Assembly: GCF_002018875.1 (NCBI RefSeq)
Contig: NZ_MVOL01000007.1
Span: forward strand, 62,001 to 126,000
From: Pseudomonas sp. MF4836
GTDB lineage: Bacteria; Pseudomonadota; Gammaproteobacteria; Pseudomonadales; Pseudomonadaceae
Direction of reading: 5' to 3'
Length of the DNA stretch: 64,000 bases
Part shown: positions 17,048 to 26,413 of the stretch, piece by piece
Position numbering within the stretch: the first letter of the stretch is position 1
Layout of the letters: every line of letters starts with the position of its first letter
Notes under the pieces: model-generated
Told to the model about the DNA's origin: nothing
Database searches by the model: none
Seen by the model: the letters and a program-made list of their open reading frames with translations, nothing else
Made by a program: the position numbers and the translations under genes

Positions 17048-17830
17048 TCAGCCGAGCGCGCCCTTGTAGCCCAGGTTCCAGGAAATCCTCAGGGCCGCCC
17101 GGCGCACAGCTTCAACATAAGGCGCGGGCGGCACCCGGGGAATGTGCTGCAAGGTGCCGACCAGCGCCAGGGTTCCGGTCAGCTCATGGGTGGCACCAAA
17201 GATCGGCGCCGCCAGGGCGCAGATACCCAGGGTCTCTTCCTCGATGGCCAGCGCATAGCCCCGGGCCCGGGCTTCGTGCACCTGGCGCTGGAGCTCGGCG
17301 ACCTCCACCACCGTGTGCTCGGTAAAGCGCTGCAACGGCGCGCCATGGACCAACTGCGCCAGCAACTTGTCCGAGTGCGCCAGTGCCAGCTTGCCCTGGG
17401 CATTGCAGTGCATGGACAACTCGGTGCCCGGGCGCACGCCGATCTCCAGCGACGCTTTGCCCAGGCTGGTGGTGACCACCGTCAGGCGCCCGCCTTCGAG
17501 CACCGACAGCACCACCGACAGCCCCAGCTCCTCGCGCAAATCACGCATTGCATCGGCCGAGGCACTCAGCAGATCGATGCCCGAGGCCGCTGCCTGACCC
17601 AGGACATAGGCGCGAATCCCCAGGCGGTAGCGCGAAGTCGCCGGGTTCTGGCTCAAGTAACCGCGTTCCACCAGGGTTTTCAGGTGCCGGAACACCGAGC
17701 CCTTGGTGGTGGACAGCTTCAGCGCCAGCTCACTGACGCCGATCTCGCCCGATGCCGCAGCAACCTGCTCCAGCACGTCCAGCGCCAATTGCACGGAGCG
17801 CACTCCGCCCTTGCCTGTTTCGTCGCTCAT
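17048..17830 (-). CDS. IclR-family transcriptional regulator (first of two)
   Basis: 260 residues. The winged helix-turn-helix is at about 12-75 (GEIGVSELALKLSTTKGSVFRHLKTLVERGYL). The effector domain follows (about 90-255), with the family parts STSLGKASLEIGV-like, HCNAQGKLALAH and GICALAAPIFG. The ATG at 17830 has AGGGAG six bases upstream. It is divergent from the aminotransferase/ABC operon across a 396-bp gap, so it very likely controls that operon. Residues of the effector pocket do not allow a ligand prediction. Confidence 0.9.
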   Translation of the reverse strand: MSDETGKGGVRSVQLALDVLEQVAAASGEIGVSELALKLSTTKGSVFRHLKTLVERGYLSQNPATSRYRLGIRAYVLGQAAASGIDLLSASADAMRDLREELGLSVVLSVLEGGRLTVVTTSLGKASLEIGVRPGTELSMHCNAQGKLALAHSDKLLAQLVHGAPLQRFTEHTVVEVAELQRQVHEARARGYALAIEEETLGICALAAPIFGATHELTGTLALVGTLQHIPRVPPAPYVEAVRRAALRISWNLGYKGALG

Positions 17831-18226
17831 TACCGCTCCCTGAAAAAGTCGTGTGGTGGCCCTTGCTGGCAAGTTTCCTGCAACCTGATTCGTTTCGCCA
17901 GGCGGTACGCACGTTTCTTGATCTCGGTTATTTCTCACGCCACAGGCTGAAAAGCAAGAGATTGCCGGCCAAGCCCGCGAACGGTTGAAGCCAACGCCTA
18001 ACCTGGGCAGGCGCAACGCGGCCAGCCAATGAAATAAGCCATTGATCTGATTGAAAAAGCCAAAACTCGGCTGCAACCGCTATCAAAGAAAACCAAAAAA
18101 ATGCTCACTCAGAGAAACAGTATTTTCCTGTAAGAAATAAAATATCGTTTGACGCTCAGTATAAATCCTCGTAAATATGAAACCACGTCACGCATACGCT
18201 TACGATTCATGCACGAGGAACAGATT
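17831..18226. promoter_or_regulatory. Divergent control region, IclR / aminotransferase operon
   Basis: This 396-bp gap has no coding potential. It is AT-rich in the last 130 bases. A sigma70-like promoter for the aminotransferase can be drawn as TTGACG (18149-18154), 17 bp spacer, TAAATA (18172-18177). The 18-bp box at 18121-18138 ends ten bases before this -35. GAGGAA at 18215-18220 is the ribosome binding site that decides the ATG at 18227. Confidence 0.5.
18121..18138. promoter_or_regulatory. Candidate IclR operator (box 1)
   Basis: TATTTTCCTGTAAGAAAT contains the inverted ends TTTC/GAAA (18124-18137). It matches the box at 29504 at 13 of 18 positions and the box at 29659 at 12 of 18. 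Its location next to the predicted -35 fits a regulator of the aminotransferase operon. The reading is mine and untested. Confidence 0.45.
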
Positions 18227-19597
18227 ATGACGGCGCTCGATTCAGCCCTTGCCCGCAAGGACATCGCCCACCACCTGCACCCCCAGACCAACCTGCGACT
18301 GCACGAACAGGTCGGCCCCCTGGTCATGGAGCGTGGCGAGGGGATCTACGTATTCGATACCCAAGGCCAACGCTTTATCGAAGGGATGTCGGGCCTGTGG
18401 TGCGCGACCCTGGGTTTCAGCCAGCCGCGCCTGGCCCAGGCCGCCTACCAGCAGTTATTGACCCTGCCCTACCAGCAGACCTTCGCTCACCGCACCACCC
18501 AACCGGTGATTGACCTGGCCACCGCGCTGATCGAGCGGGCGCCCTCGACCTTGAGCAAAGTGATCTTCCAGAGCTCGGGCTCGGAAGCCATCGACAGCGC
18601 GATCAAGCTGGTGCGCTATTACCACACGGCCATCGGCCAGCCGCAGAAGCACAGGCTGATCGCCCGCCAGCGCGGCTACCACGGCACCACGCTGGCCGCC
18701 GCCAGCCTTACCGGCCTGCCGAACATGCATAAAGGCTGGGGCGACCCGCTGGCCGATGTGATCCACGTGCGCTGCCCGCACCTGTATCGCCAGGGCCAGC
18801 CCGGGGAGAGCGAAGAAGCCTTCAGTACGCGCCTGGCCGCCGAGCTGGAACAGACCATCCTCGAGCACGGCCCGGAAACCATCGGCGCGTTCTTCGCCGA
18901 ACCGGTGATGGGCACCGGGGGCGTCATCGTCCCGCCCACCGGTTACTTCGCCAAGATCCAGGCCGTGCTGCGCAAGTACGACATCCTGCTGGTGGCCGAC
19001 GAGGTGATCTGCGGCTTCGGCCGTACCGGGCACTATTGGGGCTCCCAGGCCATGGGCCTGAAACCGGACATGCTGACCTGCGCCAAGGGCCTGTCGGCGG
19101 CCTTCCAACCCATTTCTGCTTTACTGATCAGCGACACGATCTACCAGGCCATTGCCGACCAGAGCAACGTCCTGGGCGGCTTCGGCCATGGCTACACCTA
19201 CGGCGGCCACCCGGTGGCGGCGGCGGTGGCCCTGGAAACCCTGGCCCTGTACGACGAGCTGGACATCCTGGGCAATGTCGCCGCCGTGGCGCCGCGGTTC
19301 CAGGCGGGCGTCCGGGCCTTTGCCGACCATCCGTTGATCGGTGAAGCCCGCGGCATCGGCCTGATGGCGGCCCTGGAGTTCGTCGCCGACAAGGACAGCC
19401 GCGAACCCTTCCCCGCGCACCTCAAAGTCGCGGCCCGGGTCGCCGAAGCCCTGCAACGGCGCGGTGTGCTGCTGCGAGCTCTGGGCGACACCCTGGTCAT
19501 GGCGCCACCGCTGATCATCGACGCGGCCCAGGTCGAGGTCATCCTCACGGCCGTCGCCGAGTCCCTGGACGAGGTGTACGCGGAGCTGGCGCAATGA
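18227..19597 (+). CDS. Class III PLP-dependent aminotransferase (omega-aminotransferase type)
   Basis: 456 residues. The fold-type I motifs are present: QSSGSEAIDSAIKLVRYY for the phosphate cup, LLVADEVICGFGRTG with the PLP-contacting aspartate, and TCAKGLSAAFQP with the Schiff-base lysine K287. It resembles the beta-alanine/putrescine:pyruvate aminotransferases. It likely removes the amino group from an amine or omega-amino acid brought in by the ABC importer encoded directly downstream. Its stop overlaps the ATP-binding gene start (ATGA). The exact amine is not readable from the sequence. Confidence 0.9.
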   Translation: MTALDSALARKDIAHHLHPQTNLRLHEQVGPLVMERGEGIYVFDTQGQRFIEGMSGLWCATLGFSQPRLAQAAYQQLLTLPYQQTFAHRTTQPVIDLATALIERAPSTLSKVIFQSSGSEAIDSAIKLVRYYHTAIGQPQKHRLIARQRGYHGTTLAAASLTGLPNMHKGWGDPLADVIHVRCPHLYRQGQPGESEEAFSTRLAAELEQTILEHGPETIGAFFAEPVMGTGGVIVPPTGYFAKIQAVLRKYDILLVADEVICGFGRTGHYWGSQAMGLKPDMLTCAKGLSAAFQPISALLISDTIYQAIADQSNVLGGFGHGYTYGGHPVAAAVALETLALYDELDILGNVAAVAPRFQAGVRAFADHPLIGEARGIGLMAALEFVADKDSREPFPAHLKVAARVAEALQRRGVLLRALGDTLVMAPPLIIDAAQVEVILTAVAESLDEVYAELAQ

Positions 19598-20769
19598 GCG
19601 CCGCGCCCTTGCTCAAAGAACCCATCAGACAACGAGCCGAGCCCATGAACGCAGCGTCCCCCCAGGCCTCGACGGCAGCCCCCGCAACGGGCGATACGGC
19701 CCTGGTGCGCTTTGAAAACGTGCACAAGACCTACGACGAGCGCAGCTGGGTGGTCAACGACCTGAACCTGCAGATTGCCCAGGGCGAATTCCTCTCGCTG
19801 CTGGGCCCCAGCGGCTCGGGCAAGACCACCACGCTGATGATGCTGGCCGGCTTCGACGCACCGGATCGCGGGCGGATCCTCATGGATGGCCAGGACATCA
19901 GCCGACTGCCGGCCTACAAGCGCGACATGGGCGTGGTGTTCCAGAGTTACGCCCTGTTTCCGCACATGACCGTGGAACAGAACGTGGCCTTCCCCCTCAA
20001 CCTGCGCAATGTTCCGGCCGCAGAACGCACCCAGCGCGTCGGCGAAGCCCTGGAGCTGGCGCAACTGGGCGGTTTTGCCTCGCGCAGCCCGGCTCAGTTG
20101 TCGGGCGGGCAGCAGCAACGGGTGGCGCTGGCCCGGGCCCTGGTCTATCGCCCGCGCATGTTGCTGATGGACGAACCCCTGGGCGCCCTGGACAAGGCCC
20201 TGCGCGAACGCATGCAACTGGAGCTCAAGAGCATCCATCGCCAGCTCGGCATCACCTTTGTCTACGTCACCCATGACCAGGACGAAGCCATGACCCTGTC
20301 CGACCGGGTCGCGGTGTTCCATGAAGGCAAAATCGCCCAGATCGACAGGCCGGAAGCGATCTACAACCGCCCCAGCAGCCGTTTCGTGGCCAACTTCCTG
20401 GGTGAGACCAACCTCCTCGAGGGCCGGATCAGCCACCTGGGCAACGGCAGCGCGGGTATCCGCCTCAAGGAAGACGGCTCGCTGCACGAAGTGCCGTACG
20501 CCAGCGCGACCCTGGCGGTCGGCGACCCGGCCGCCCTGGCGATTCGCCCGGAAAACGTGCGCCTGGCCAACCCCGGCGAACCGGCGCTGCACGCGCAGTT
20601 GGTGGACAGCATCTTCCACGGCGCCCATTGCAGCTTGCACCTGGTCCTGCCCAGCGGCGCACCGCTGATGCTCAAGCTCAACCCCGGCAGCCTGCAGCGC
20701 GCCCTGCCCCTGCCGGGCGAGCGCGTCGGGCTGGCGCTGCCACGGGAGCACGCGCTGATCCTGCCCTGA
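19594..20769 (+). CDS. ABC importer ATP-binding protein (PotA-like)
   Basis: 391 residues. Walker A is GPSGSGKTTTLMML, the Q-loop region is VFQSYALFPHMTVEQN, the signature is LSGGQQQRVALARAL, and Walker B is LLMDEPLGALD. A TOBE domain covers the last 110 residues (AIRPENVRLA). This is the polyamine/iron-type importer ATPase group. The start at 19594 gives a four-base overlap with the aminotransferase and has GGAG eight bases upstream; an internal ATG at 19645 is an alternative. Confidence 0.9.
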   Translation: MSAAPLLKEPIRQRAEPMNAASPQASTAAPATGDTALVRFENVHKTYDERSWVVNDLNLQIAQGEFLSLLGPSGSGKTTTLMMLAGFDAPDRGRILMDGQDISRLPAYKRDMGVVFQSYALFPHMTVEQNVAFPLNLRNVPAAERTQRVGEALELAQLGGFASRSPAQLSGGQQQRVALARALVYRPRMLLMDEPLGALDKALRERMQLELKSIHRQLGITFVYVTHDQDEAMTLSDRVAVFHEGKIAQIDRPEAIYNRPSSRFVANFLGETNLLEGRISHLGNGSAGIRLKEDGSLHEVPYASATLAVGDPAALAIRPENVRLANPGEPALHAQLVDSIFHGAHCSLHLVLPSGAPLMLKLNPGSLQRALPLPGERVGLALPREHALILP

Positions 20770-20859
20770 AACACCGGCCTTGCATAACAACAAACAGCTG
20801 CATCACGCCTTTCTATTGCTGCCACAAGAACGATTAAAAACCAGCTCTGGAGTCAAATC

Positions 20860-21906
20860 ATGTTCAACCGCAGATCGCTTTTCACCTGTTCCACCCTGCT
20901 TTGCCTCGGCCTGGTCTCAGCCGCCGCACAGGCCCGCGACCTGACCGTGGTGTCCTGGGGCGGCAGCTACCAGGACGTGCAACGGCAGATCTTTTTTGCG
21001 CCCTACGCCAAGGCCTCGGGCAACAAGGTCCAGGAAGACTCCTGGGACAGCGGCATCGGCATCCTGCGGACCAAGGCCGAAGGCCCGGACAGCGGCTGGG
21101 ACGTGGTCCAGGTCGAGGGCGAAGACCTGCAACTGGGGTGCAGCGAGGACCTGTTCCTGCCCCTGGACTTTGCGCGCATCGGCGGCAAGGACACCTACAT
21201 CCCCTCGGCGATCAGCGAGTGCGGGGTCGGCGCCGCGGTCTACAACTTCGTCCTGGGTTATGACAAGTCGAAACTGGCCGGCACACCCCAGGGCTGGGGC
21301 GACTTCTTCGACCTGAAGAAGTACCCGGGCAAACGCGCACTGCGCCAGGGCCCCAAGGGCAATCTGGAAATCGCCCTGATGGCCGACGGCGTGCCGGTGG
21401 CCGAGGTCTACAAAGTGCTCAACACCCCGGCCGGGGTCAGCCGCGCCTTCGCCAAGCTGGACCAGATCAAGGATCAGTTGCTGTTCTGGAAATCCGGCGG
21501 CCAGCCCATGCAGCTGCTGGCCTCCGGTGAAGTGGCGATGACCACCTCGTACAACGGCCGGGTGACCAATGCCATCAACCAGGATCACAAGCCCTTTGGC
21601 CTGGTGTGGAACCAGTCGCTGCAGACCATGGACAGCTGGGTGATCCTGCGCAATTCGCCGAACCCGGAAGCCGCCTACGGCCTGCTCAAGGAGATGGGCA
21701 ACCCCGACCAGCAAAAGCTCTGGCCGGCCCTGCAACCGACCGGTATTACCACGATCAAGGGCATCGCCCAGGTTGACCCCAAGGTCCTCGCGGACATGCC
21801 CAGCGCGCCGCAGAACAGCGCCAACGTGCTGCAGATCGACGACAAGTTCTGGGTCGACCGGGTCGATGAGTTGAATGCCAAGTGGACCGCCTGGTCGGCC
21901 AAGTAA
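20860..21906 (+). CDS. Periplasmic polyamine-type substrate-binding protein (PotD-like)
   Basis: 348 residues with a signal peptide (about 1-25, ending AAAQARD). The mature start LTVVSWGGSYQDVQRQIFF is typical of the spermidine/putrescine-binding family. Later marks are LLFWKSGGQPMQLLASGEV and the TTSYNGRV substrate-side segment. CTGGAG lies seven bases before the ATG. It would deliver the amine substrate to the two permeases encoded next. Confidence 0.9.
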   Translation: MFNRRSLFTCSTLLCLGLVSAAAQARDLTVVSWGGSYQDVQRQIFFAPYAKASGNKVQEDSWDSGIGILRTKAEGPDSGWDVVQVEGEDLQLGCSEDLFLPLDFARIGGKDTYIPSAISECGVGAAVYNFVLGYDKSKLAGTPQGWGDFFDLKKYPGKRALRQGPKGNLEIALMADGVPVAEVYKVLNTPAGVSRAFAKLDQIKDQLLFWKSGGQPMQLLASGEVAMTTSYNGRVTNAINQDHKPFGLVWNQSLQTMDSWVILRNSPNPEAAYGLLKEMGNPDQQKLWPALQPTGITTIKGIAQVDPKVLADMPSAPQNSANVLQIDDKFWVDRVDELNAKWTAWSAK

Positions 21907-21923
21907 CTATCCGAGGCCTCGAG

Positions 21924-23132
21924 ATGACCACCTTCGCTGTTGCACTGCCGGTCGTGGCACGCAGAAATCATCGCGCGCTGTGGCGCGCCTATGCCCTGCT
22001 CGCGCCCCTGGTGCTGTTTTTACTGCTGACCTTCGTCGGCCCGATCGCCACTCTGCTGTGGCGGGGCGTGGCCGACAGCGAGCTGCCCGACGCACTGCCG
22101 CAAACCGCCCTGGCGCTCAAGCAATGGGATGGCCGCTCGGCGCCTGATGAGCGCCTGCTGCGCCCGTTCAGTGCCGACCTGCAACAGGTGTCGGCCAAGG
22201 ACCTGGCGGGGCTCGCCCGCCGTCTGTCCTATGAGGCACCGCAGTTGCGCGCCATGCTCGCCACCGCCAAGCGCGGCGCCGCCAGCCTGGATGGCAGCGC
22301 CCAGGGGTTCGCGGCCCTTGACCCGCGCTGGCTGGAAAACGAAACCTGGCAAAGCTTCAAGCGCGCCAGCGGACCGGTCGGCAGTTACCACTTGCTGTCA
22401 GCGCTGGACCTCAAGCACGACTACAACCAGGGCATCGTCGGCAAGGGTGAAGAAGGCCTGTACCGCTCGATACTGCTGCGCACCTTCGCCATTGCCGCGG
22501 CCACCACGCTGATCTGCGTGCTGCTGGCATTCCCGCTGTGCGCCTACCTCGACCGGCGCACGCCGCGCACGCGCAACCTGTTGCTGCTGTTGATCCTGCT
22601 GCCGTTCTGGACCTCGATTCTGGTGCGCACCACGGCCTGGATGGTGCTGTTGCAGGACCAGGGCGTGGTCAATACCTCGTTGCTGTACCTGGGGTTGATC
22701 GATAGCCCGCTGCGCCTGCTGTACAACCGCTTCGGGGTGATCCTGGCGCTGGTCCACGTGATGCTGCCGTTCATGGTGTTTCCGTTGCTGGCAGCCATGC
22801 AGTCGAGCAACCGGCTGCTGGTCCAGGCCGCTTATTCCATGGGCGCACGGCCGTTGTTCACCTTCTTCCGGGTGTACCTGCCCCAGGTCCTGCCGGGCCT
22901 GGCGGCGGGCGCGCTGATGGTGTTTATCGTGACCCTGGGCTTTTACATCACCCCGGCGCTGATCGGCGGCCCCGGCGACCAGATGATCAGCTACTACATC
23001 GCCCAATTCACCACTGGCACCTTGAACTGGGGCCTGGCGTCCGCACTGGGCATCGTCCTGCTGACGGTCACCACCCTGCTCTATCTGATCCAGGCCCGGC
23101 TCGCCCGTGGCCGCTCCCAGGGGAGACACTGA
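21924..23132 (+). CDS. ABC importer permease 1 (PotB-like, with large periplasmic insert)
   Basis: 402 residues from the ATG at 21924, with GAGG seven bases upstream. The first helix (about 20-40) is followed by an unusually long periplasmic stretch (about 42-180), then five helices. The EAA loop that docks the ATPase is visible as AAYSMGARPLFTFFRVYLP. Ordinary PotB proteins are near 285 residues, and the difference lies in this insert. The stop overlaps the next permease start by one base. Confidence 0.88.
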   Translation: MTTFAVALPVVARRNHRALWRAYALLAPLVLFLLLTFVGPIATLLWRGVADSELPDALPQTALALKQWDGRSAPDERLLRPFSADLQQVSAKDLAGLARRLSYEAPQLRAMLATAKRGAASLDGSAQGFAALDPRWLENETWQSFKRASGPVGSYHLLSALDLKHDYNQGIVGKGEEGLYRSILLRTFAIAAATTLICVLLAFPLCAYLDRRTPRTRNLLLLLILLPFWTSILVRTTAWMVLLQDQGVVNTSLLYLGLIDSPLRLLYNRFGVILALVHVMLPFMVFPLLAAMQSSNRLLVQAAYSMGARPLFTFFRVYLPQVLPGLAAGALMVFIVTLGFYITPALIGGPGDQMISYYIAQFTTGTLNWGLASALGIVLLTVTTLLYLIQARLARGRSQGRH

Positions 23133-23947
23133 TGGTCAAGAACCCTAACGCCGGCGCCCTGAGCGTGTTCGGCTTTTTCAGCCTGTCCCTGAGCGGCTGG
23201 CTGGTGCTGGCTTTCCTGGTGCTGCCGATCCTGATCGTGCTGCCCCTGTCGTTCAGCGACAGCCGCTATATGTCGCTGCCCATCAGCGGCCTGACCCTGC
23301 ATTGGTACGAGGCGTTCTTCGGTTCCAGCCAATGGCTGGGGGCGTTGTTCAACAGCTTTGCCATCGCCTGCCTCAGCACCTTGCTCGCGGTGGTGCTCGG
23401 CGGCCTCGCGGCCCTCGGGCTGAGCCATGAACGGCTGCCGGGGCGACGGTTTATCGAGGTGCTATTGATTGCGCCGATGATCGTGCCGGCCGTGATTGTC
23501 GGGGTTGGGATGTACTTCGTGTTTGCCAGCCTGGGCCTGACCCGGACCTTTACCGGCCTGGTCCTGGCCCACACCACCCTGGCCGTGCCCTTCGTGGTGA
23601 TCAACGTCGGCTCGGCACTGGTCGGGCTCAACCAGCGCCTGCTCTGGGCAGCGGCCAGCATGGGCGCAACACCCTGGATCTGCTTGCGCAAGATCACCCT
23701 GCCACTGATTGCCCCCGGGCTGATTTCCGGCGGGTTGTTCGCCTTCGCCACGTCCCTGGATGAGGTGGTGGTCACCCTGTTCCTGGCCGGCCCCGACCAG
23801 CGCACCCTGCCCCGGGAAATGTTCACCACGGCCCGCGAATCCCTGAGCCCGGTGTTGCTGGCGGCGGCGACCATCATGGTGCTGTTCGCCACCTTGCTGC
23901 TGATGCTGTCGCGGCGCCTGAGCCAACCCGCAAAAGACCCCGCCTGA
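23132..23947 (+). CDS. ABC importer permease 2 (PotC-like)
   Basis: 271 residues with six predicted helices. The EAA motif reads AAASMGATPWICLRKITLP, and GLFAFATSLDEVVVTLFLAG follows as in PotC-type permeases. It pairs with the upstream permease to form the channel. It ends the aminotransferase/ABC operon, 50 bases before the convergent second IclR gene. Confidence 0.9.
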   Translation: MVKNPNAGALSVFGFFSLSLSGWLVLAFLVLPILIVLPLSFSDSRYMSLPISGLTLHWYEAFFGSSQWLGALFNSFAIACLSTLLAVVLGGLAALGLSHERLPGRRFIEVLLIAPMIVPAVIVGVGMYFVFASLGLTRTFTGLVLAHTTLAVPFVVINVGSALVGLNQRLLWAAASMGATPWICLRKITLPLIAPGLISGGLFAFATSLDEVVVTLFLAGPDQRTLPREMFTTARESLSPVLLAAATIMVLFATLLLMLSRRLSQPAKDPA

Positions 23948-23958
23948 AGCCCGGCCCC

Positions 23959-23991
23959 GGTTCCAGGCCCGGTCTGTAGGAGCCTGGAACC
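23959..23991. terminator. Inverted repeat between convergent permease and IclR genes
   Basis: GGTTCCAGGC (23959-23968) and GCCTGGAACC (23982-23991) are exact 10-bp arms around 13 bases, placed between two convergent stop codons. It could serve both strands. No T-run is present on either side. Confidence 0.5.
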
Positions 23992-23997
23992 TCGGGC

Positions 23998-24819
23998 CTA
24001 GCGCGCCGGTTTGCGGGTGTAGGTCGCGGCGTGCAGGCGTTCGCTGATTTCTGCGGCGGCGGCCTGCAATTCCTTGAGCATATTGGCCGGGGGCGGCACC
24101 GGGATCGCCGAGCTGGGGCCGACGATGCCGATGGTGCCGACAATCACGTCATTCTCGCGAAACAACGGACAGCACAGGGCATTGATGCCGACGGTGATTT
24201 CGCCGTCGGCATCGTCGTACAGCCGCTCGCGAATCAGCGCCAGGCGCTCGGCCAGCGCCTCGGGGTCGCACATGGTGTTCTCGGTCAGGCGCGGCATCTT
24301 GCGCCGCATTACCCGCTGCTGGGTCGCCGCATCGGAAAACGCCAGCACCGTGCGGCCCTGGGCCGAGCAGTAGGGCAAGACGCGGTTGCCCGGCTTGACC
24401 GAGATGCACACATTGGCCTTGGACTCCACACAGGACACCACCAGCGCCGAATCATGGGTGGCCACCGCCAGCAGCGCGCTCTGCCCGGTGTTGTCACGGA
24501 TCCGGGTCAGGTAAGGATCGGCCAGGGCCCGCAGGTCAAACTGCTCGCTGGCCGCCTCGCCGTAGGCCACCAGGCGTGAACCCAGGAGGTATTTTTCAGT
24601 GCTGGGGTCCTGTTCCAGAATCCCCAGTTGGCGCATCGAGGCCAGGTGACGATAGGTGCGCGGCTTGGCGGTCTGCAACAGCTGCGCCAGTTCGGTCACA
24701 CCCAGCGGACGCCGGGCAGCGGTCAGTTCGTCGAGCAGGCGGAACACCATTTCCACCGACTCCAGCAGCACCGGGCCACTGCTGGTGCCTTCCTTGCCAT
24801 CCTTATCTTCTGCCTTCAC
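23998..24819 (-). CDS. IclR-family transcriptional regulator (second of two)
   Basis: 273 residues. The helix-turn-helix is at about 35-80 (LGVTELAQLLQTAKPRTYRHLASMRQLGIL). The effector domain shows KPGNRVLPYCSAQGRTVLAF and VGINALCCPLFREND, the usual IclR landmarks, with an unusual paired cysteine (LCCP). It follows the MFS gene on the same strand after a strong hairpin, so it may be the last, weakly expressed gene of the ALDH-GMC-MFS unit or have its own promoter. It is the best candidate to bind the boxes in the 29.5-29.7 kb control region. Confidence 0.9.
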   Translation of the reverse strand: MKAEDKDGKEGTSSGPVLLESVEMVFRLLDELTAARRPLGVTELAQLLQTAKPRTYRHLASMRQLGILEQDPSTEKYLLGSRLVAYGEAASEQFDLRALADPYLTRIRDNTGQSALLAVATHDSALVVSCVESKANVCISVKPGNRVLPYCSAQGRTVLAFSDAATQQRVMRRKMPRLTENTMCDPEALAERLALIRERLYDDADGEITVGINALCCPLFRENDVIVGTIGIVGPSSAIPVPPPANMLKELQAAAAEISERLHAATYTRKPAR

Positions 24820-24945
24820 TGTTCACCTCTATTTGTGTCGCATGGGGGCAGGAACCCCGTTCCTGCGCCGCTCTTCGCCGAAAAAGCATTTCGCTATTCT
24901 TGCCGATTGTATCGCCTGAAGAAACAGCTGATTGCACAACGCACA

Positions 24946-24989
24946 ACACCCGGAGCGCGGTTTCCCTGGGGAAAACGCGCTCCGGGTGT
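24946..24989 (-). terminator. Long hairpin between MFS and IclR genes
   Basis: ACACCCGGAGCGCG and CGCGCTCCGGGTGT are exact 14-bp arms, and the inner TTTCCC/GGGAAA continues the stem to about 20 bp. It begins 22 bases after the MFS stop on the minus strand. No T-run follows, so partial termination or message protection ahead of the IclR gene is likely. Confidence 0.7.
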
Positions 24990-25010
24990 GGCCTGGCCGA
25001 CGCCGTCGAT

Positions 25011-26354
25011 TCAGACTTTGAGTGCCCTGCCCCCTGGCGCCAGCCGTGCCCCGCCTCGTAACTGCGGCACGGCGAACATGCTCACCGCCCCCAGCAGGGT
25101 AATGGCCGCCAACACATACAGGCCGTACTCCAGGTGCCCGGTGCTGTCCTTGACCCAGCCCATCATGAACGGGCTGGCATAACCGCCGAGGTTGCCGACG
25201 GTGGCGATCAGGGCGATCCCCGCCGCAGCGGCGGTGCCGGTCAGCAAGACCCCGGGCAGCGCCCACAGCACGCAGAACGCCGACAAACCACCGGCCATCG
25301 CCAGGCTCAACCCGGCCAGGGACAGGTAGGCGTTGTCATGGAACAACCCGCTGAAGATCAGTCCGCAGGCCGACGCCACCACGCACAGGGTGCCGTGCCA
25401 GCGCCGTTCGCGGGTCTTGTCCGAATGCTTGCTGACCACAATCATGCACACCGAGGCCACGGCAAACGGAATCGCCGCGATCAGGCCGGTATCGAACAGG
25501 CTCTGCACCCCCAGGTTCCTGACGATCTGCGGCATCCAGAACGACACGCCGTAGGTGCCGCAGAGCAAGGTGAAGTTGGTGACGATCAGGCACCAGATGC
25601 CCTTGTTGACGAAGGCCGCGCGAAAACGGTGGTCGGCCCCCTGGCCCTGGTTGCGCTGGCGCTCTTCACGCAATTGCTCCTGGACCCGCAGGTTTTGCGC
25701 CGGGCTCAGCCACTTGACCTGGCCGGGCCCGTTATCCAGGTAGAAGAACACCACAAACCCCAGGATCACCGCCGGCAAGCCCTCCAGCAAAAACAGCCAT
25801 TGCCAGCCGGCCAGCCCCAGGTCGCCGGCAAAGTTCTGCATGATCCAGCCCGACAGCGGGCTGCCCAGCACCCCGGCCATGGCAATACCCAGATTGAAAT
25901 AGGCCATGCCCTGGGAACGCGCGCAGGACGGGAACCAGTAGGTCATGTACAGCACCACCCCGGGGTAGAACCCGGCCTCGGCCATGCCCAGCAAAAAGCG
26001 CAGCACGTAGAAGGCGGTGGGGGTCTGGATAAACATCATGGAGATCGACAGCAGCCCCCACACCACCATGATCCGTGCGATCCAGAACCGTGCACCGAGC
26101 TTTTGCAGAAGCATGTTGCTGGGGATCTCGCACAGGCAGTAGCCGATGAAAAACACCCCGGCGCCAAAGCCGAACGCCAGATCGCTGAGGCCGATGTCGG
26201 CGGCCATCTGCAACTTGGCGAACCCCACATTGACCCGGTCGAGAAACGCCACCACGTACAACACAAACAGAAACGGCAGGATGCGCCAGGCAATCCTGTT
26301 GTACAGCCGCCAGTCGGGCTCGTTGTCGAAGGTGCTACGCGAAAGTAGGTTCAT
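25011..26354 (-). CDS. MFS transporter, anion:cation symporter (ACS) type
   Basis: 447 residues from the ATG at 26354, with about twelve helices. The N-terminal RIAWRILPFLFVLYVVAFLDRVNVGFAKLQM (here split as RILPFLFVLYVVAFLDR and VNVGFAKLQM) is the classic ACS signature. The loop GMAEAGFYPGVVLYMTYWFP is equally typical. ACS carriers import organic acids such as phthalate, tartrate, glucarate or hydroxyphenylacetate. It lies in a minus-strand unit with the GMC oxidoreductase and ALDH genes, so it probably imports their substrate. Confidence 0.92.
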   Translation of the reverse strand: MNLLSRSTFDNEPDWRLYNRIAWRILPFLFVLYVVAFLDRVNVGFAKLQMAADIGLSDLAFGFGAGVFFIGYCLCEIPSNMLLQKLGARFWIARIMVVWGLLSISMMFIQTPTAFYVLRFLLGMAEAGFYPGVVLYMTYWFPSCARSQGMAYFNLGIAMAGVLGSPLSGWIMQNFAGDLGLAGWQWLFLLEGLPAVILGFVVFFYLDNGPGQVKWLSPAQNLRVQEQLREERQRNQGQGADHRFRAAFVNKGIWCLIVTNFTLLCGTYGVSFWMPQIVRNLGVQSLFDTGLIAAIPFAVASVCMIVVSKHSDKTRERRWHGTLCVVASACGLIFSGLFHDNAYLSLAGLSLAMAGGLSAFCVLWALPGVLLTGTAAAAGIALIATVGNLGGYASPFMMGWVKDSTGHLEYGLYVLAAITLLGAVSMFAVPQLRGGARLAPGGRALKV

Positions 26355-26413
26355 CGAGGCTCTCTTTATTGTTGTTGTAGAGAATCGCTGCCGCGCCCCG
26401 GCATCCCGGGGAA

